DNA from: Actinoplanes sp. SE50/110
GTDB lineage: Bacteria; Actinomycetota; Actinomycetes; Mycobacteriales; Micromonosporaceae
Direction: 5' to 3'
Length of the DNA stretch: 64,000 nucleotides
Assembly (NCBI RefSeq): GCF_900119315.1
Contig: NZ_LT827010.1
Span: 2,154,001-2,218,000 of the forward strand
Shown: positions 7,340 to 18,078 of the stretch, in pieces
Numbering within the stretch: the first letter of the stretch is position 1
How the letters are laid out: each line of letters begins with the position of its first letter
Program-made: the position numbers and the translations under genes
The notes under the pieces: model-generated
Told to the model about the DNA's origin: nothing
The model's database searches: none
What the model saw: only the letters and a program-made list of their open reading frames with translations

Positions 7340-9142
7340 ATGGCCCTGCCGATCGAGGACTACGCGATCATCGCCGACACCCAGACCGCGGCCCTGGTCG
7401 GTCGCAACGGATCGATCGACTGGCTCTGCGTGCCCCGCTTCGACTCCGGCGCGATCTTCGCGGCGCTGCTCGGCGAGGCGGAGAACGGCCACTGGACCAT
7501 CGCACCGTCCGGCGAGGTGGTCACCACCCGCCGCCGCTACCGGGACGACACGCTGGTGTTGGAGACGGAGTTCGAGACGGCCGGCGGCGTCGCCCGGTTG
7601 ATCGACTTCATGCCGCCGCGCACCGACTCGCCGTCCGTCATCCGGATCGTCGAGGGCGTCCGCGGGCAGGTGGACTTCGGCATGGAGCTGCGGCTGCGCT
7701 TCGACTATGGACACGTCGTGCCATGGGTCTACCGCGAGGGTGGGGCGCTCGTCGCGGTCGCCGGTCCGGACGCGGCCTGGTTGCGCACCGACGTGCCGAC
7801 CCGGGGCGAGAATCTGACCACCAAAGCCGATTTCCGGGTACGGGCGGGGGAACGCGCCGCCTTCACCCTGACCTGGCGCCCGTCGCATCTGCCCTCGCCC
7901 GCCCCGCTGGACCCGGCCCACGAGCTCGGCGTGACCGAGGGTTACTGGCGCGGCTGGGTGTCCGCCTGCACGTACGAGGGGGAGTGGCGGGACGCCGTCG
8001 TCCGATCGCTGCTCACTCTGAAAGCCCTCACCTACGCACCCACCGGCGGCATTGTCGCGGCCGCCACCACCAGCCTCCCGGAGAAACTCGGCGGCGTCCG
8101 CAACTGGGACTACCGCTTCTGCTGGCTCCGCGACGCCACCATCACCCTGCAGTCGCTGCTCTTCTCCGGTTTCCAGAGTGAGGCGATCGCCTGGCGCAAA
8201 TGGCTGCTGCGCGCGATCGCCGGCAACCCCGCCGAGCTGCAGATCATGTACGGCGTCGCCGGCGAACGCCGCCTCGACGAGTATCTGGCCGACTGGCTCA
8301 CCGGCTACGACGGCAACCCGGTCCGGATCGGCAACGCCGCCGCCGAGCAGTTCCAGTTGGACGTGTACGGCGAGGTGATGGACGCCCTGCATCAGGGCCG
8401 CCGGGCCGGCCTCAAAGCCGACGACCCGTCCTGGGGCCTGCAGGTCAAACTGATGGAGTTCGTCGAGGAGCACTGGCAGGACCCGGACGAGGGCATCTGG
8501 GAGGTCCGCGGCGGCCCCCGCCAGTTCACCCACTCCAAACTGATGGCCTGGGTCGCCGCCGACCGCGCCGTCAAGGCCGTCGAGGAGTTCGGCCTGGACG
8601 GCCCCGCCGACCGCTGGCGCCGCCTGCGCGACGAGATCCGTCAGGACATCCTGGACAAGGGTTACGACCCGGTCCGCAAGACCTTCACCCAGTACTACGG
8701 CTCCGATGAGCTCGACGCCGCGATGCTGATGGTCCCCCTGGTCGGCTTCCTCCCCGGGGATGACGAACGCGTCGCCGGCACGGTCGCCGCCATCGAGCAA
8801 CACCTGCTGGTCGACGGTTTCGTCCAGCGGTACACCCAACATCCGGACGCCGACGTCGACGGCCTTCCCCCGGGCGAGGGCGCGTTCCTGGCCTGCACGT
8901 TCTGGCTGGCCGACAACTACGCGCTGATGGGTCGCCACGACGAGGCCCGGGAGACGTTCGCCCGCCTGCTGGCCCTGCGCAACGACGTGGGTCTGCTCGC
9001 CGAGGAGTACGACACCACCACCGGCCGCCTGGTCGGCAACTTCCCTCAGGCCTTCAGTCACGTCCCGCTGATCGACACGGCCCGGACCTTGACCAGCGCG
9101 CTGGCGCCGACCGAGGCCCGGGCCTCGGAGGGCCTCAGGTAG
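7340..9142 (+). CDS. Glycoside hydrolase family 15 protein (glucoamylase/trehalase-like)
   Basis: This 600-aa cytoplasmic enzyme belongs to GH15, inverting glucan hydrolases with an (alpha/alpha)6 barrel. The N-terminal beta-sandwich starts with ALPIEDYAIIADTQTAALVGRNGSIDWLCVPRFDS. The barrel carries the signature RNWDYRFCWLRDATITL and the catalytic region GIWEVRGGPRQFTHSKLMAWVAADRA, with a second acidic cluster near LACTFWLADNYALMGR. Actinobacterial members include trehalases as well as glucoamylases, so the substrate is open. I use ATG 7340, since the frame upstream runs into the terminator at 7272-7310. There is no signal peptide. A GH13 enzyme lies 11 kb away but not in the same operon. 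Confidence 0.9.
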   Translation: MALPIEDYAIIADTQTAALVGRNGSIDWLCVPRFDSGAIFAALLGEAENGHWTIAPSGEVVTTRRRYRDDTLVLETEFETAGGVARLIDFMPPRTDSPSVIRIVEGVRGQVDFGMELRLRFDYGHVVPWVYREGGALVAVAGPDAAWLRTDVPTRGENLTTKADFRVRAGERAAFTLTWRPSHLPSPAPLDPAHELGVTEGYWRGWVSACTYEGEWRDAVVRSLLTLKALTYAPTGGIVAAATTSLPEKLGGVRNWDYRFCWLRDATITLQSLLFSGFQSEAIAWRKWLLRAIAGNPAELQIMYGVAGERRLDEYLADWLTGYDGNPVRIGNAAAEQFQLDVYGEVMDALHQGRRAGLKADDPSWGLQVKLMEFVEEHWQDPDEGIWEVRGGPRQFTHSKLMAWVAADRAVKAVEEFGLDGPADRWRRLRDEIRQDILDKGYDPVRKTFTQYYGSDELDAAMLMVPLVGFLPGDDERVAGTVAAIEQHLLVDGFVQRYTQHPDADVDGLPPGEGAFLACTFWLADNYALMGRHDEARETFARLLALRNDVGLLAEEYDTTTGRLVGNFPQAFSHVPLIDTARTLTSALAPTEARASEGLR

Positions 9143-10597
<1,455 letters not shown>

Positions 10598-10697
10598 GGC
10601 GGTATCAGCCCGATGATCGGCGGCCGGGCCTCGGTTGATCCGGTAATACCGCCCGCCCGCCCCCGCGGAGGACGATGAGGTGCCATAGGGGGCGATC

Positions 10698-11480
10698 ATG
10701 GGCGATTCTCTCGGCAGCTACCGGTCGGCGATGCGGGATGCCTGGCACGGCTGGTGGATCAACTGGCCGCTGTCGCAGCGGGTCCGGGTGGGCGACGTGC
10801 TGGACACGTCCGGCGGCACCATCCGGCCCGCCGGCGACCTGACGAAATACGGGGTGGCCGGCGCTGCGGCGGCGGCCGCGCCACCGGCCGACTTCCTGTA
10901 CGACGCGAACGGCTCGGCCCAGGTCACGTTCAAACTGTCCGGCACCACCCCGCCGGGCTTCTCGGCGCTGGCCCAGGCCGACGCCGGTGCGCTGGTCAGC
11001 TTCAAGGGCGACACCAGTGTGCTGGCGCTGTTCACCGGGCTGACCCAGGACCGTTTCGCCGACACCCGGGCGGTCGCCGGCAATCTGGTCAAGCAGTTCT
11101 GGAACGGCGTGTGGGCGCCGGAACTGGCCGGGGTCACCGACGTGGTCACGGCCGCGGCCGGTACCGTGCTGGCCGCCTCCGACACGGACGCCTCGGCCGA
11201 GCTGCGGGTGGACGCGACAGTCGGCGCCGGCCCGCTGAAACTGGCCGACCTGGCCGGGAACGTCGCGGTGGCCCGGTCCAGCCGGGTCGGCCTGGAGTGG
11301 TCCGGCACCGAGGTCACCCCGTTCTACCGGGTGTTCCGGCTGCGCCGGACGTGGCTGCACCGGGTGGCGACGGATTACGGGCCGCGCCAGCCGGGGCGGG
11401 GCGCCGCACCCGAGGCGGTGCCGCCGCTGCTGGTCGACGAGGCCCGCGACGACCCGGATGCGGTGCTGGAGCCGCTGTGA
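10698..11480 (+). CDS. Unknown 260-aa protein, first gene of the CHAT/STAND cassette; candidate effector
   Basis: I do not recognise a named family. The protein has no signal peptide and no plain membrane helix. The N-terminus is Trp-rich (DAWHGWWINWPL). Alternating hydrophobic stretches suggest long beta strands (ALVSFKGDTSVLALFTGL, SAELRVDATVGAGPLKLADLAG) with a helix between them (AVAGNLVKQFWNGVW). It ends in a basic patch (RVFRLRRTWLHR) and a flexible acidic tail of about 35 residues rich in Pro, Asp and Glu. Size, beta-rich pattern, removable tail and the CHAT protease encoded next are reminiscent of bacterial gasdermin loci. That is an analogy and not a detected homology. Its stop overlaps the next start (GTGA). 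The start is ATG 10698 after a GGGGGCG site. Confidence 0.7.
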   Translation: MGDSLGSYRSAMRDAWHGWWINWPLSQRVRVGDVLDTSGGTIRPAGDLTKYGVAGAAAAAAPPADFLYDANGSAQVTFKLSGTTPPGFSALAQADAGALVSFKGDTSVLALFTGLTQDRFADTRAVAGNLVKQFWNGVWAPELAGVTDVVTAAAGTVLAASDTDASAELRVDATVGAGPLKLADLAGNVAVARSSRVGLEWSGTEVTPFYRVFRLRRTWLHRVATDYGPRQPGRGAAPEAVPPLLVDEARDDPDAVLEPL

Positions 11481-13414
11481 GCACGGTGGACGCCGAGCTG
11501 GCCGTCGCCGCCGACCAGCGGACCGTCACGCTGACCGTGGCGGGTCGCCCGCCGGCCACCGCGACGATCACCGGTGTGCTCGATCCGGCGCATTTCGACG
11601 GGGCGCTGGACCGCCGGATCCCGGCCGAGACCCGCGGCAAGCTGGGTCGCGAGCTGTTCGACGCGGTGATCCGGGAGGACACCGCCCGGCTGTGGAACGA
11701 GGTCGACGAGGACGGCACCCCGCTGCGGCTGCGCCTGCGGATCCCGCCGCCGTTGCGTGGCCTGCCCTGGGAGCTGCTCGCCTCCGGGGCGGACCGGCTG
11801 GCGCTGCGCCGCGGCGGCACCCTCTGGCGGGGCGGTCCGCCGCGGGCCGGCGCCGAGGTGGACGGCCCGCTGCGGGTGCTGGTGGTGGTCTGCAACCCGA
11901 CCGATCGGCAGGTGCTCGGCGACGAGGAGCTGGCCGGGCTGACCGGGGCGGCCGCCGAGTGCCCGGCCCGCGCGCACATCGAGATCGTCGACGGGCCGGA
12001 CCGGGACCGGCTGGCCAAGGAGATCGACCGGCTGCGGCCGCACGTGCTGCACTTCATCGGCCACGGCATGCCGCGGGTCCCGGGCCGGGCCGCCGCGCTG
12101 GCCTTCAACTGGGTGACCGCCGGGCGGCCACAGGGCGCCGGGTGGGAGCTGGCCAGCACCGAGGTCGGCCTGATGATGTCGGACGACTGGACGCCGCGGC
12201 TGGTCGTGGTCAACGCCTGCCGGACCGCGGCCGACGCCCTGGACCAGGTCGGCGGCGTGGCCGAGGCGTTCCTGCGGGCCGGCGCCGGCGCTGTGGTGGC
12301 CATGCAGGCCGACGTCGAGTCGCCGGCCGCCGCCACCTTCGCCGGATTGCTCTATCAGGGCATCTTCGCCGGGCTGGGGCTGGACCGGGCGGTCGCCGCG
12401 GCCCGGACCGAACTGGCCCGCACGACCGGCGACACCGGCGAGTGGGCGATCCCGGTGCTGACCTGCCGCACCGACCCGGCCGATGTGGTGCGCACCGGGT
12501 TCCGCCGGCCGGCCGAGCAGATCGCCGGCCTGACCGCCCGCCCGGAGTACCAGATGCTCCGCAACTTCCTGGACCACGCGCCCGGCCGGCGGGACGCCTG
12601 GTGGGCCCTGGACCCGCTGACCGCGACCCCGCCGCGGTCGCTGCTGGTGGTCGGTGGCCGCTCCGGCAACCCGCACAAGCCGACCGGGAAGACCTGGTTC
12701 ACCCGGTTCAGCCTGCTCACCTACTTCCTGCGCGGCTACCGGGTCACCTATGTGGACCTGGGAGTGCCGCTGGCCCGGCCGGACGGCGAGCACGCGCTCA
12801 CCAAGACGTGGCTGCACGTGCTGCAGATGATGCGCGAGGCGTGCACCGATCCGGGGCAGGCGGAGCCGCTGCCGGCCGCGGCGTTCGCCGGCTTCGACGC
12901 GCTGTTCGGCACCCTCGCCGGGGAGCCGGCCGGCTGGTCGGGGGAGCGGTGGCGGTTCGACGAGAACCGGCCGCGCGCCGCCGAGCAGCGCGACCGGATC
13001 CTGGACGGCTTCCGCACCGCGCTGGCCGCCGCGGCCGGTGACCGGCCGCACGTGATCGCGCTGGACAACGCCGAGCAGGTGCTGCCCGAGTCGTTCGACA
13101 GCGCGATCTATCCGAGCCTGCTGCGCCCGGTCGCCGCGGCCGGCGGCGGGCTGCGGCTGATGCTGGTCGGCAAGGCCGACTGGCTGGCCGCCCGGCTGCC
13201 CGGCCGGGACCAGGCCTACTGGGGTCCGGTGGTCACCATCGGCGATTTCGAGGCACCCCAGATGATGCGCCTGGCCCGGGACTACTGCCGCCGCCGCGGG
13301 CTACCGTTCGAGCTGCTCAAGCCGGTGTTCGGGGCGATCTGCGGGGTGAGCCCGCAGGCCTGGGTGACCCGGTTCGACGAGGTGCTCGACGTGATCGGGC
13401 CGGTGGCGCCGTGA
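11477..13414 (+). CDS. CHAT-domain protease fused to an unusual P-loop NTPase
   Basis: This 645-aa protein starts at GTG 11477 inside the previous stop. The N-terminal half is a CHAT (caspase-HetF-associated) protease. It contains the family's LPWELL motif (residues 96-101), the catalytic His in HVLHFIGHG (H196) and the catalytic Cys in VVVNACRT (C248), then the usual GAGAVVAMQADV segment. The C-terminal half (about 360-645) looks like an NTPase. The Walker A-like loop GGRSGNPHKPTGKTW (393-407, K405) is longer than the classic GxxxxGK[ST], and HVIALDNAEQ (D530) is Walker B-like. CHAT proteases cleave partner proteins on activation; the neighbouring gene products are the likely substrates or regulators. 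Confidence 0.9.
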   Translation: MSTVDAELAVAADQRTVTLTVAGRPPATATITGVLDPAHFDGALDRRIPAETRGKLGRELFDAVIREDTARLWNEVDEDGTPLRLRLRIPPPLRGLPWELLASGADRLALRRGGTLWRGGPPRAGAEVDGPLRVLVVVCNPTDRQVLGDEELAGLTGAAAECPARAHIEIVDGPDRDRLAKEIDRLRPHVLHFIGHGMPRVPGRAAALAFNWVTAGRPQGAGWELASTEVGLMMSDDWTPRLVVVNACRTAADALDQVGGVAEAFLRAGAGAVVAMQADVESPAAATFAGLLYQGIFAGLGLDRAVAAARTELARTTGDTGEWAIPVLTCRTDPADVVRTGFRRPAEQIAGLTARPEYQMLRNFLDHAPGRRDAWWALDPLTATPPRSLLVVGGRSGNPHKPTGKTWFTRFSLLTYFLRGYRVTYVDLGVPLARPDGEHALTKTWLHVLQMMREACTDPGQAEPLPAAAFAGFDALFGTLAGEPAGWSGERWRFDENRPRAAEQRDRILDGFRTALAAAAGDRPHVIALDNAEQVLPESFDSAIYPSLLRPVAAAGGGLRLMLVGKADWLAARLPGRDQAYWGPVVTIGDFEAPQMMRLARDYCRRRGLPFELLKPVFGAICGVSPQAWVTRFDEVLDVIGPVAP

Positions 13415-16400
13415 CCGACCAGCGGCTCGCCGAGATCGTCCGGCTGCTGGCCGCCGGGCGTTCCCTGGAGGACATCCAGCGGGACTGCCTGCCGGAGAGC
13501 TGGCGTCGGGCGTTGCGGGTCTGCGCCGCGGCCGGCGACTTCGACCGCGCGCTGTACGACACGGTCCTGGCCGCGCACGGCGCCCCGGACGCCCCGGCCC
13601 TCGACGAGTTGACCGGCCGTGGCCTGCTGGAGCGGGCCGGCGACGACCGCTGGCGGATCCGCCGGTCGGAGGCGGTCGCCTGGATGGGCGAGTGGCAGCC
13701 GGCCCGGGACCGGCTGGCCGCCCTGGAGGCCGACATCGCGGCCTGGCTGGCCGGGCGCGGCCCACAGATCGAGCGGCTGCGGCACCTGCTGGTGGCCGAC
13801 CCGGCGGCCGCGATCGCACTGTTCGAGGCGGAGTTCCGGGCCGCCGACCGGAACCGGGACTTCGCCCGCTGCCAGGACCTGATCGACGTGCTCGGCGACC
13901 CGAAGCGGCTCACCTACGCCGGGCCGGAGGTGGCGGCGCTGCGGCTGGAACGCGCCGGCTATCTGCGGGCCCGGCTGTTCTGGTCGGCGACGTGGAGCCG
14001 CTCGGCGCAGTATCTGGAGCCGGACGGGCTGGCCGGGCAGGCCGACGCGCTGCTCGACGGCCGCGGGCCGCGGGTCTGGCAGGTGTTCGCGCCGACCGGC
14101 ACCGGCAAGACCGTGCAGCTGCAGTGGCTGATCGCCCGCCGCTGCGTCCCGGCCGAGTTCGACATCCCGTGCGCCCGGATCGACTTCGACGTGGTCGACC
14201 CGGTGGTCAGCGCCCGCTACCCGTGGCTGCTCCTGCTGGACATCGCCGAGCAGCTGGAACGCCGCTGGGCCCGGCGGGTCTTCGAACGGCTGGACCGCTT
14301 CGCCTCGTACCGCGGCCTGCTCGACCGGCAGGATTCGCAACAGGCCCGGGCGGCCGCCGAGGGACTCACCGCGCAGGACCCGGAGCGGCTGGAACGGGCC
14401 GTCTCGGAGATCTTCGTCCGCCGGTTCAACGACGCGGCCGGCGCCGGACCGGTGCTGCTGGTCGTCGACACGATGGAGGAGGTGCTGCTCGGCCCGGGCG
14501 CCGACGACCTGCTGCGCGCGCTGGCCCGGATCGTCGCCCAGTGCCCGTCGCTGCGGCTGATCCTGGCCGGGCGCTACGACCTGCGCGAGCGGGCCGGGGC
14601 GGCGCTGGCCGCGTTCGGCGACGTGCGGCCGGTCGCGCTCGGCGACTTCACCCCCGAGCAGACCGGCCGATATCTGCGGGAGATCCGGCACATCACCGAT
14701 CCGGACCTGGTCGCCGCGGTGGTCGAGCGGACCGGCGGGCACCCGTTCCTGGTCGCCATGTTCGCCGACCTGATCGCGGAGGAGCCGGCGACCAGCCCGG
14801 CCGACCTGCGCGCCTACCGGGATCCGGCGCTGCGGCTGCTGATCGACCGGGTGATCCGCCGGATCCCCGATCCGGATGTGCGCTGGCTGGTCCGCTACGG
14901 GGTGGTCCCGCGCCGGCTGTATTACGCCGACCTCCACATGATGTGGCCGTTCCTGGTCAGCGGCCGCTCCGGCGTCACCGACCGCGACGACCCGCGCGCC
15001 GACCGGCACCACCTCGCCGGCGACGACGGCGTCTTCCCGGTCGGCGGTGAGGTGTCGGCCAAGGAGGCGGTCTGGCGGCGGCTGCTCGACTACGCGGCGC
15101 AACGCTCCTGGGTGTCCGAACCGGATCGGGATGGACGGCTGGTCGTCTTCCACCAGAAGGTGCGCGCCCCGATGCGCGAGCTGATCGCCGCCCAGCCGGT
15201 CGCGCTGGACCTGCACGCCGCGTTCCGGCAGCGCTTCGACGACCTGGCCGCGGCGCACCCGCAGGCTCCCGCGCCGTTCGAGCGCGAGGCCTACTACCAC
15301 CGGGTGCAGCTCGGTGACCCCGGCGCGCAACGGTACTGGGACGCGCGGATCCGGGCCCGGCGCGCCGCCGGCGACCTGGACGGACTCGCCGGACTGGCCC
15401 GCGACGTACTCACCGGCGACTACCCGGACGGCGTGATCGAACCGGGGCAGCGGGCCGACGCGCTGGTCTGGCTCGCCTACGCGGCGATCGAGCGCGCCCG
15501 GCGGGCCGGCGCGCCCGCCGCCGACCCGCTGTGGAACGAGGCCGAGGGTTTCCTGGCCCGCGCCGACCGGCTCCGGACCGCGGCCCAGCTGCCGGCTGGT
15601 GGGCTGGCGGTTGCCATGTACGCCGCGACCCTCTGCGTCGGTGACCGATCCACCGAGGCAGCCTCCCTGGTCGTCGCCGCCCTGCCGAAGGCGAGCGCCG
15701 ACGACCGGATCGACCTGCTCCGGGTCCTCGCCGACGCGGCCGGCCACGCCTCCGGGGTGATCTTCGCGGAGGCGCTGGACCTGGCCGGGCAGCGCCGGCC
15801 GGACCAGGTGGAGCCGCTGGCCCTGGCCCTGGCCCGGGACGCCGAGAAAGCCGGTCGGTTCGACCGGGCGCTCGACTGGTGCCGCCGAGCCGGGGGTGTC
15901 CGGGCCCGGCTGCGCGAGGCCGAGCTGCTCATCTCGGCGTACCAGCCGGGGACCGCGCTGGAGGTGCTCGCCCGGGTCCGGCCGGACGCCCCGGCCGAGC
16001 GGGTGGAACGGCACCGGCTGTGCGGCCGGGCCTGCGGGCGGCTCGGGATCAGCGAGGCGGCGGTCGGCTACCTCGGTTCCGCGGTCGAGGCCGCCGGCGA
16101 GGTGACCGACGGCCGCCGGGCCGCCCTGCTCGCCCGGGTCCACCAGGAACGCGCGCTGGTCCTCGGCGACCTGCTGCTGCTCGACGAGGCCGAGCACGAC
16201 CTCAAGCTGGCCGCCGCCCTGTGGAGCCAGGCCGGGTTCACCGAGGGGCACCCCGAATCGGCGTACCTCCATCATCGTTTCCTGGTGCGGCAGGTCGGTG
16301 ACCTGCGGGCGGCGGCCGCGCTGCAGCGGCCGCCGGTGCCGGCCGACGACCGGATCGGCGTGCTGTGGGACGAGCTGGTCGCCGAACGGCTCGACCAGGA

Positions 16401-18078
16401 CCGGCCGGAGCCGGTCACCGGCCCACCGCAGCAGGTGGCCGTCGTGATCGCGGCCCGGCTGGCGCGTGACTGGGCGGCGCACCGGCACCTGCTCGGCCCG
16501 CTGGCCGAGGCGATGGGCCGGATCAGTCCGCCGTCGGCCCGGCTCGGGGTGCTGGCCGAGCTGGCCCGGCACCCCGGCCCGGCCCCGGCCGAGGAGGTGG
16601 CCCGGCTGCGCGAGGTGCTCACCTGGCCGCCCGACCACCCGGACGACGGGCCCGCCCAACTGCCTCTGCTGGCCGTGCTGGAACGCCTCGCCGGCGATCC
16701 GGACCGCGCCGCCGTGGTGCTGCAGCCGGTGAGCCGGGCCGACCCGCTGCTCGGCTCGCGGATGCTGGACGCCGCGGCCGGGCGGCTGGCTCAGCCCGAG
16801 ACGCTGCTCCCGGTGCCGTCGTACCCGCTGCTGCGGGCGGTCGGGCTGCGCCGGCTGGCACTCGGCACCGGCGCGGCCGCGTGGTACGCCGAGGCGGTCC
16901 GGCTGTGCCGCTCGGTCGACCGGCCGTCCCGCTGGGCGATCGACATCTACCGCGAGGCCGCGGAGCACCTGGGTGACCCGCGGCTGCGGGCCGCCGCCAC
17001 CGACCTGGACTGGCGGCTCGGCCGGATGTTCGGCGGCCCCGAACCGGAGTCGCTGGTCGCCGTCGCGGCCCTGGCGGCGCACCCGCTGACCTGGCCGGCC
17101 GGGGTCCCGCAGACCTTCTACGAGCTGCAGGTGCGGCTCGTGCAGGACTGGCGTGCCCTCACCCTCGAGCTGGGCCGGGCCCTCGCCGCGCCCGTCCCGC
17201 CGGACCGACTGGACTCCGACGACGTGCTCCTTCACGGCCTGCCCTGGGAACTGGCCACGCCCGCCGCCCCGGCGCTGTGGCGGGCCATGCCGTCCCGGGC
17301 CCGGCCGGCCGACGTGCGCTGGCTGCAGTACGCGCTGACCACACTCGGCGCGGTCGTCGAGGTGGACGGGGTGCTCGGCCCGGAGACCGGGGCGGCGCTC
17401 GATTGCCGGGACCTGACCCCGCCGCTGCGCGGGGAGCCGCTCGCCCGGCTGCGCGGGTCGGTGGCCCGCGACCGGGGCGCCCGGCGGCTGAGCGCGGTGG
17501 TGGTGCAGGCCGTCGCCGGAACCTCGCACGAGGACTACGGCTACCACGTGGCCGATCTGTACCAGCGGTGCGGCTATCAGGTGCGCTCGGTGCCCGGCCT
17601 GGAGCAGGTGCTCGCCGACGAGCCGGCGGTGCTGCACGTGTGCGGCCGGCTCGACTACCGGGACTCCGGGCCGCACTTCCGGCTCGGGCCGGGCAGCGTG
17701 CTGGAGCCCTCCGACGTGGTCCGGCTGCTGCGGTCCGGGCGGCCCGGGCGGGAGCCGGTGCTGGTGCTCGACCCGCCGTACCCGGGGTCGCCCTACGACG
17801 TGCCGTGGCAGATCGTGCTGCGCAACCTGTTCGCCGCGCACGTGTTCGCCGAGGGCTGCGTACCGGCCGTGCTGGCGACCGGGCTGATCCGCAGCGGCGG
17901 TGACTATGTGCTGACCATCGCGGACGGGCTGGCGCACGGCCGGTCACCGCTCGACCTGGTGCGGGCGATCCGGCCGGCCGGGGTGCCGGATGGCCGGCCG
18001 CTGGACTTCAAACGCGACGACGAGCTGCTGGCGGCCCGGTCGACGACGCTGTTCGCCGCCCCGACGGCGCTGCTGTGA
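13411..18078 (+). CDS. STAND-type NTPase with helical repeats and C-terminal catalytically dead CHAT-like domain
   Basis: This 1555-aa protein overlaps the CHAT gene by GTGA. After a helical N-terminus there is a P-loop APTGTGKT (227-234) and Walker B LLVVDTMEEV (349-358), followed by an ERTGGHPFLVAMFADL segment typical of STAND/AAA signalling ATPases. Residues about 600-1250 are alanine/leucine-rich helical repeats (TPR-like). The C-terminus resembles a CHAT domain: LPWEL (1277-1281), then VLHVCGRLDY and VLVLDPPYP. However, the catalytic His is R1413 and the Cys is P1456. A peptidoglycan-binding-like segment (WLQYALTTLG, VDGVLGPETGAAL, about 1301-1330) is inserted. It probably senses a signal and controls the protease genes on either side. 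Confidence 0.85.
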   Translation: MTDQRLAEIVRLLAAGRSLEDIQRDCLPESWRRALRVCAAAGDFDRALYDTVLAAHGAPDAPALDELTGRGLLERAGDDRWRIRRSEAVAWMGEWQPARDRLAALEADIAAWLAGRGPQIERLRHLLVADPAAAIALFEAEFRAADRNRDFARCQDLIDVLGDPKRLTYAGPEVAALRLERAGYLRARLFWSATWSRSAQYLEPDGLAGQADALLDGRGPRVWQVFAPTGTGKTVQLQWLIARRCVPAEFDIPCARIDFDVVDPVVSARYPWLLLLDIAEQLERRWARRVFERLDRFASYRGLLDRQDSQQARAAAEGLTAQDPERLERAVSEIFVRRFNDAAGAGPVLLVVDTMEEVLLGPGADDLLRALARIVAQCPSLRLILAGRYDLRERAGAALAAFGDVRPVALGDFTPEQTGRYLREIRHITDPDLVAAVVERTGGHPFLVAMFADLIAEEPATSPADLRAYRDPALRLLIDRVIRRIPDPDVRWLVRYGVVPRRLYYADLHMMWPFLVSGRSGVTDRDDPRADRHHLAGDDGVFPVGGEVSAKEAVWRRLLDYAAQRSWVSEPDRDGRLVVFHQKVRAPMRELIAAQPVALDLHAAFRQRFDDLAAAHPQAPAPFEREAYYHRVQLGDPGAQRYWDARIRARRAAGDLDGLAGLARDVLTGDYPDGVIEPGQRADALVWLAYAAIERARRAGAPAADPLWNEAEGFLARADRLRTAAQLPAGGLAVAMYAATLCVGDRSTEAASLVVAALPKASADDRIDLLRVLADAAGHASGVIFAEALDLAGQRRPDQVEPLALALARDAEKAGRFDRALDWCRRAGGVRARLREAELLISAYQPGTALEVLARVRPDAPAERVERHRLCGRACGRLGISEAAVGYLGSAVEAAGEVTDGRRAALLARVHQERALVLGDLLLLDEAEHDLKLAAALWSQAGFTEGHPESAYLHHRFLVRQVGDLRAAAALQRPPVPADDRIGVLWDELVAERLDQDRPEPVTGPPQQVAVVIAARLARDWAAHRHLLGPLAEAMGRISPPSARLGVLAELARHPGPAPAEEVARLREVLTWPPDHPDDGPAQLPLLAVLERLAGDPDRAAVVLQPVSRADPLLGSRMLDAAAGRLAQPETLLPVPSYPLLRAVGLRRLALGTGAAAWYAEAVRLCRSVDRPSRWAIDIYREAAEHLGDPRLRAAATDLDWRLGRMFGGPEPESLVAVAALAAHPLTWPAGVPQTFYELQVRLVQDWRALTLELGRALAAPVPPDRLDSDDVLLHGLPWELATPAAPALWRAMPSRARPADVRWLQYALTTLGAVVEVDGVLGPETGAALDCRDLTPPLRGEPLARLRGSVARDRGARRLSAVVVQAVAGTSHEDYGYHVADLYQRCGYQVRSVPGLEQVLADEPAVLHVCGRLDYRDSGPHFRLGPGSVLEPSDVVRLLRSGRPGREPVLVLDPPYPGSPYDVPWQIVLRNLFAAHVFAEGCVPAVLATGLIRSGGDYVLTIADGLAHGRSPLDLVRAIRPAGVPDGRPLDFKRDDELLAARSTTLFAAPTALL

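Noticed and set aside
13282..17937. 1551-aa open frame on the minus strand
   Set aside because: It mirrors the STAND gene; its protein is Arg/Gly/Pro/His-rich with no domain pattern, as expected for the antisense of a GC-rich gene.
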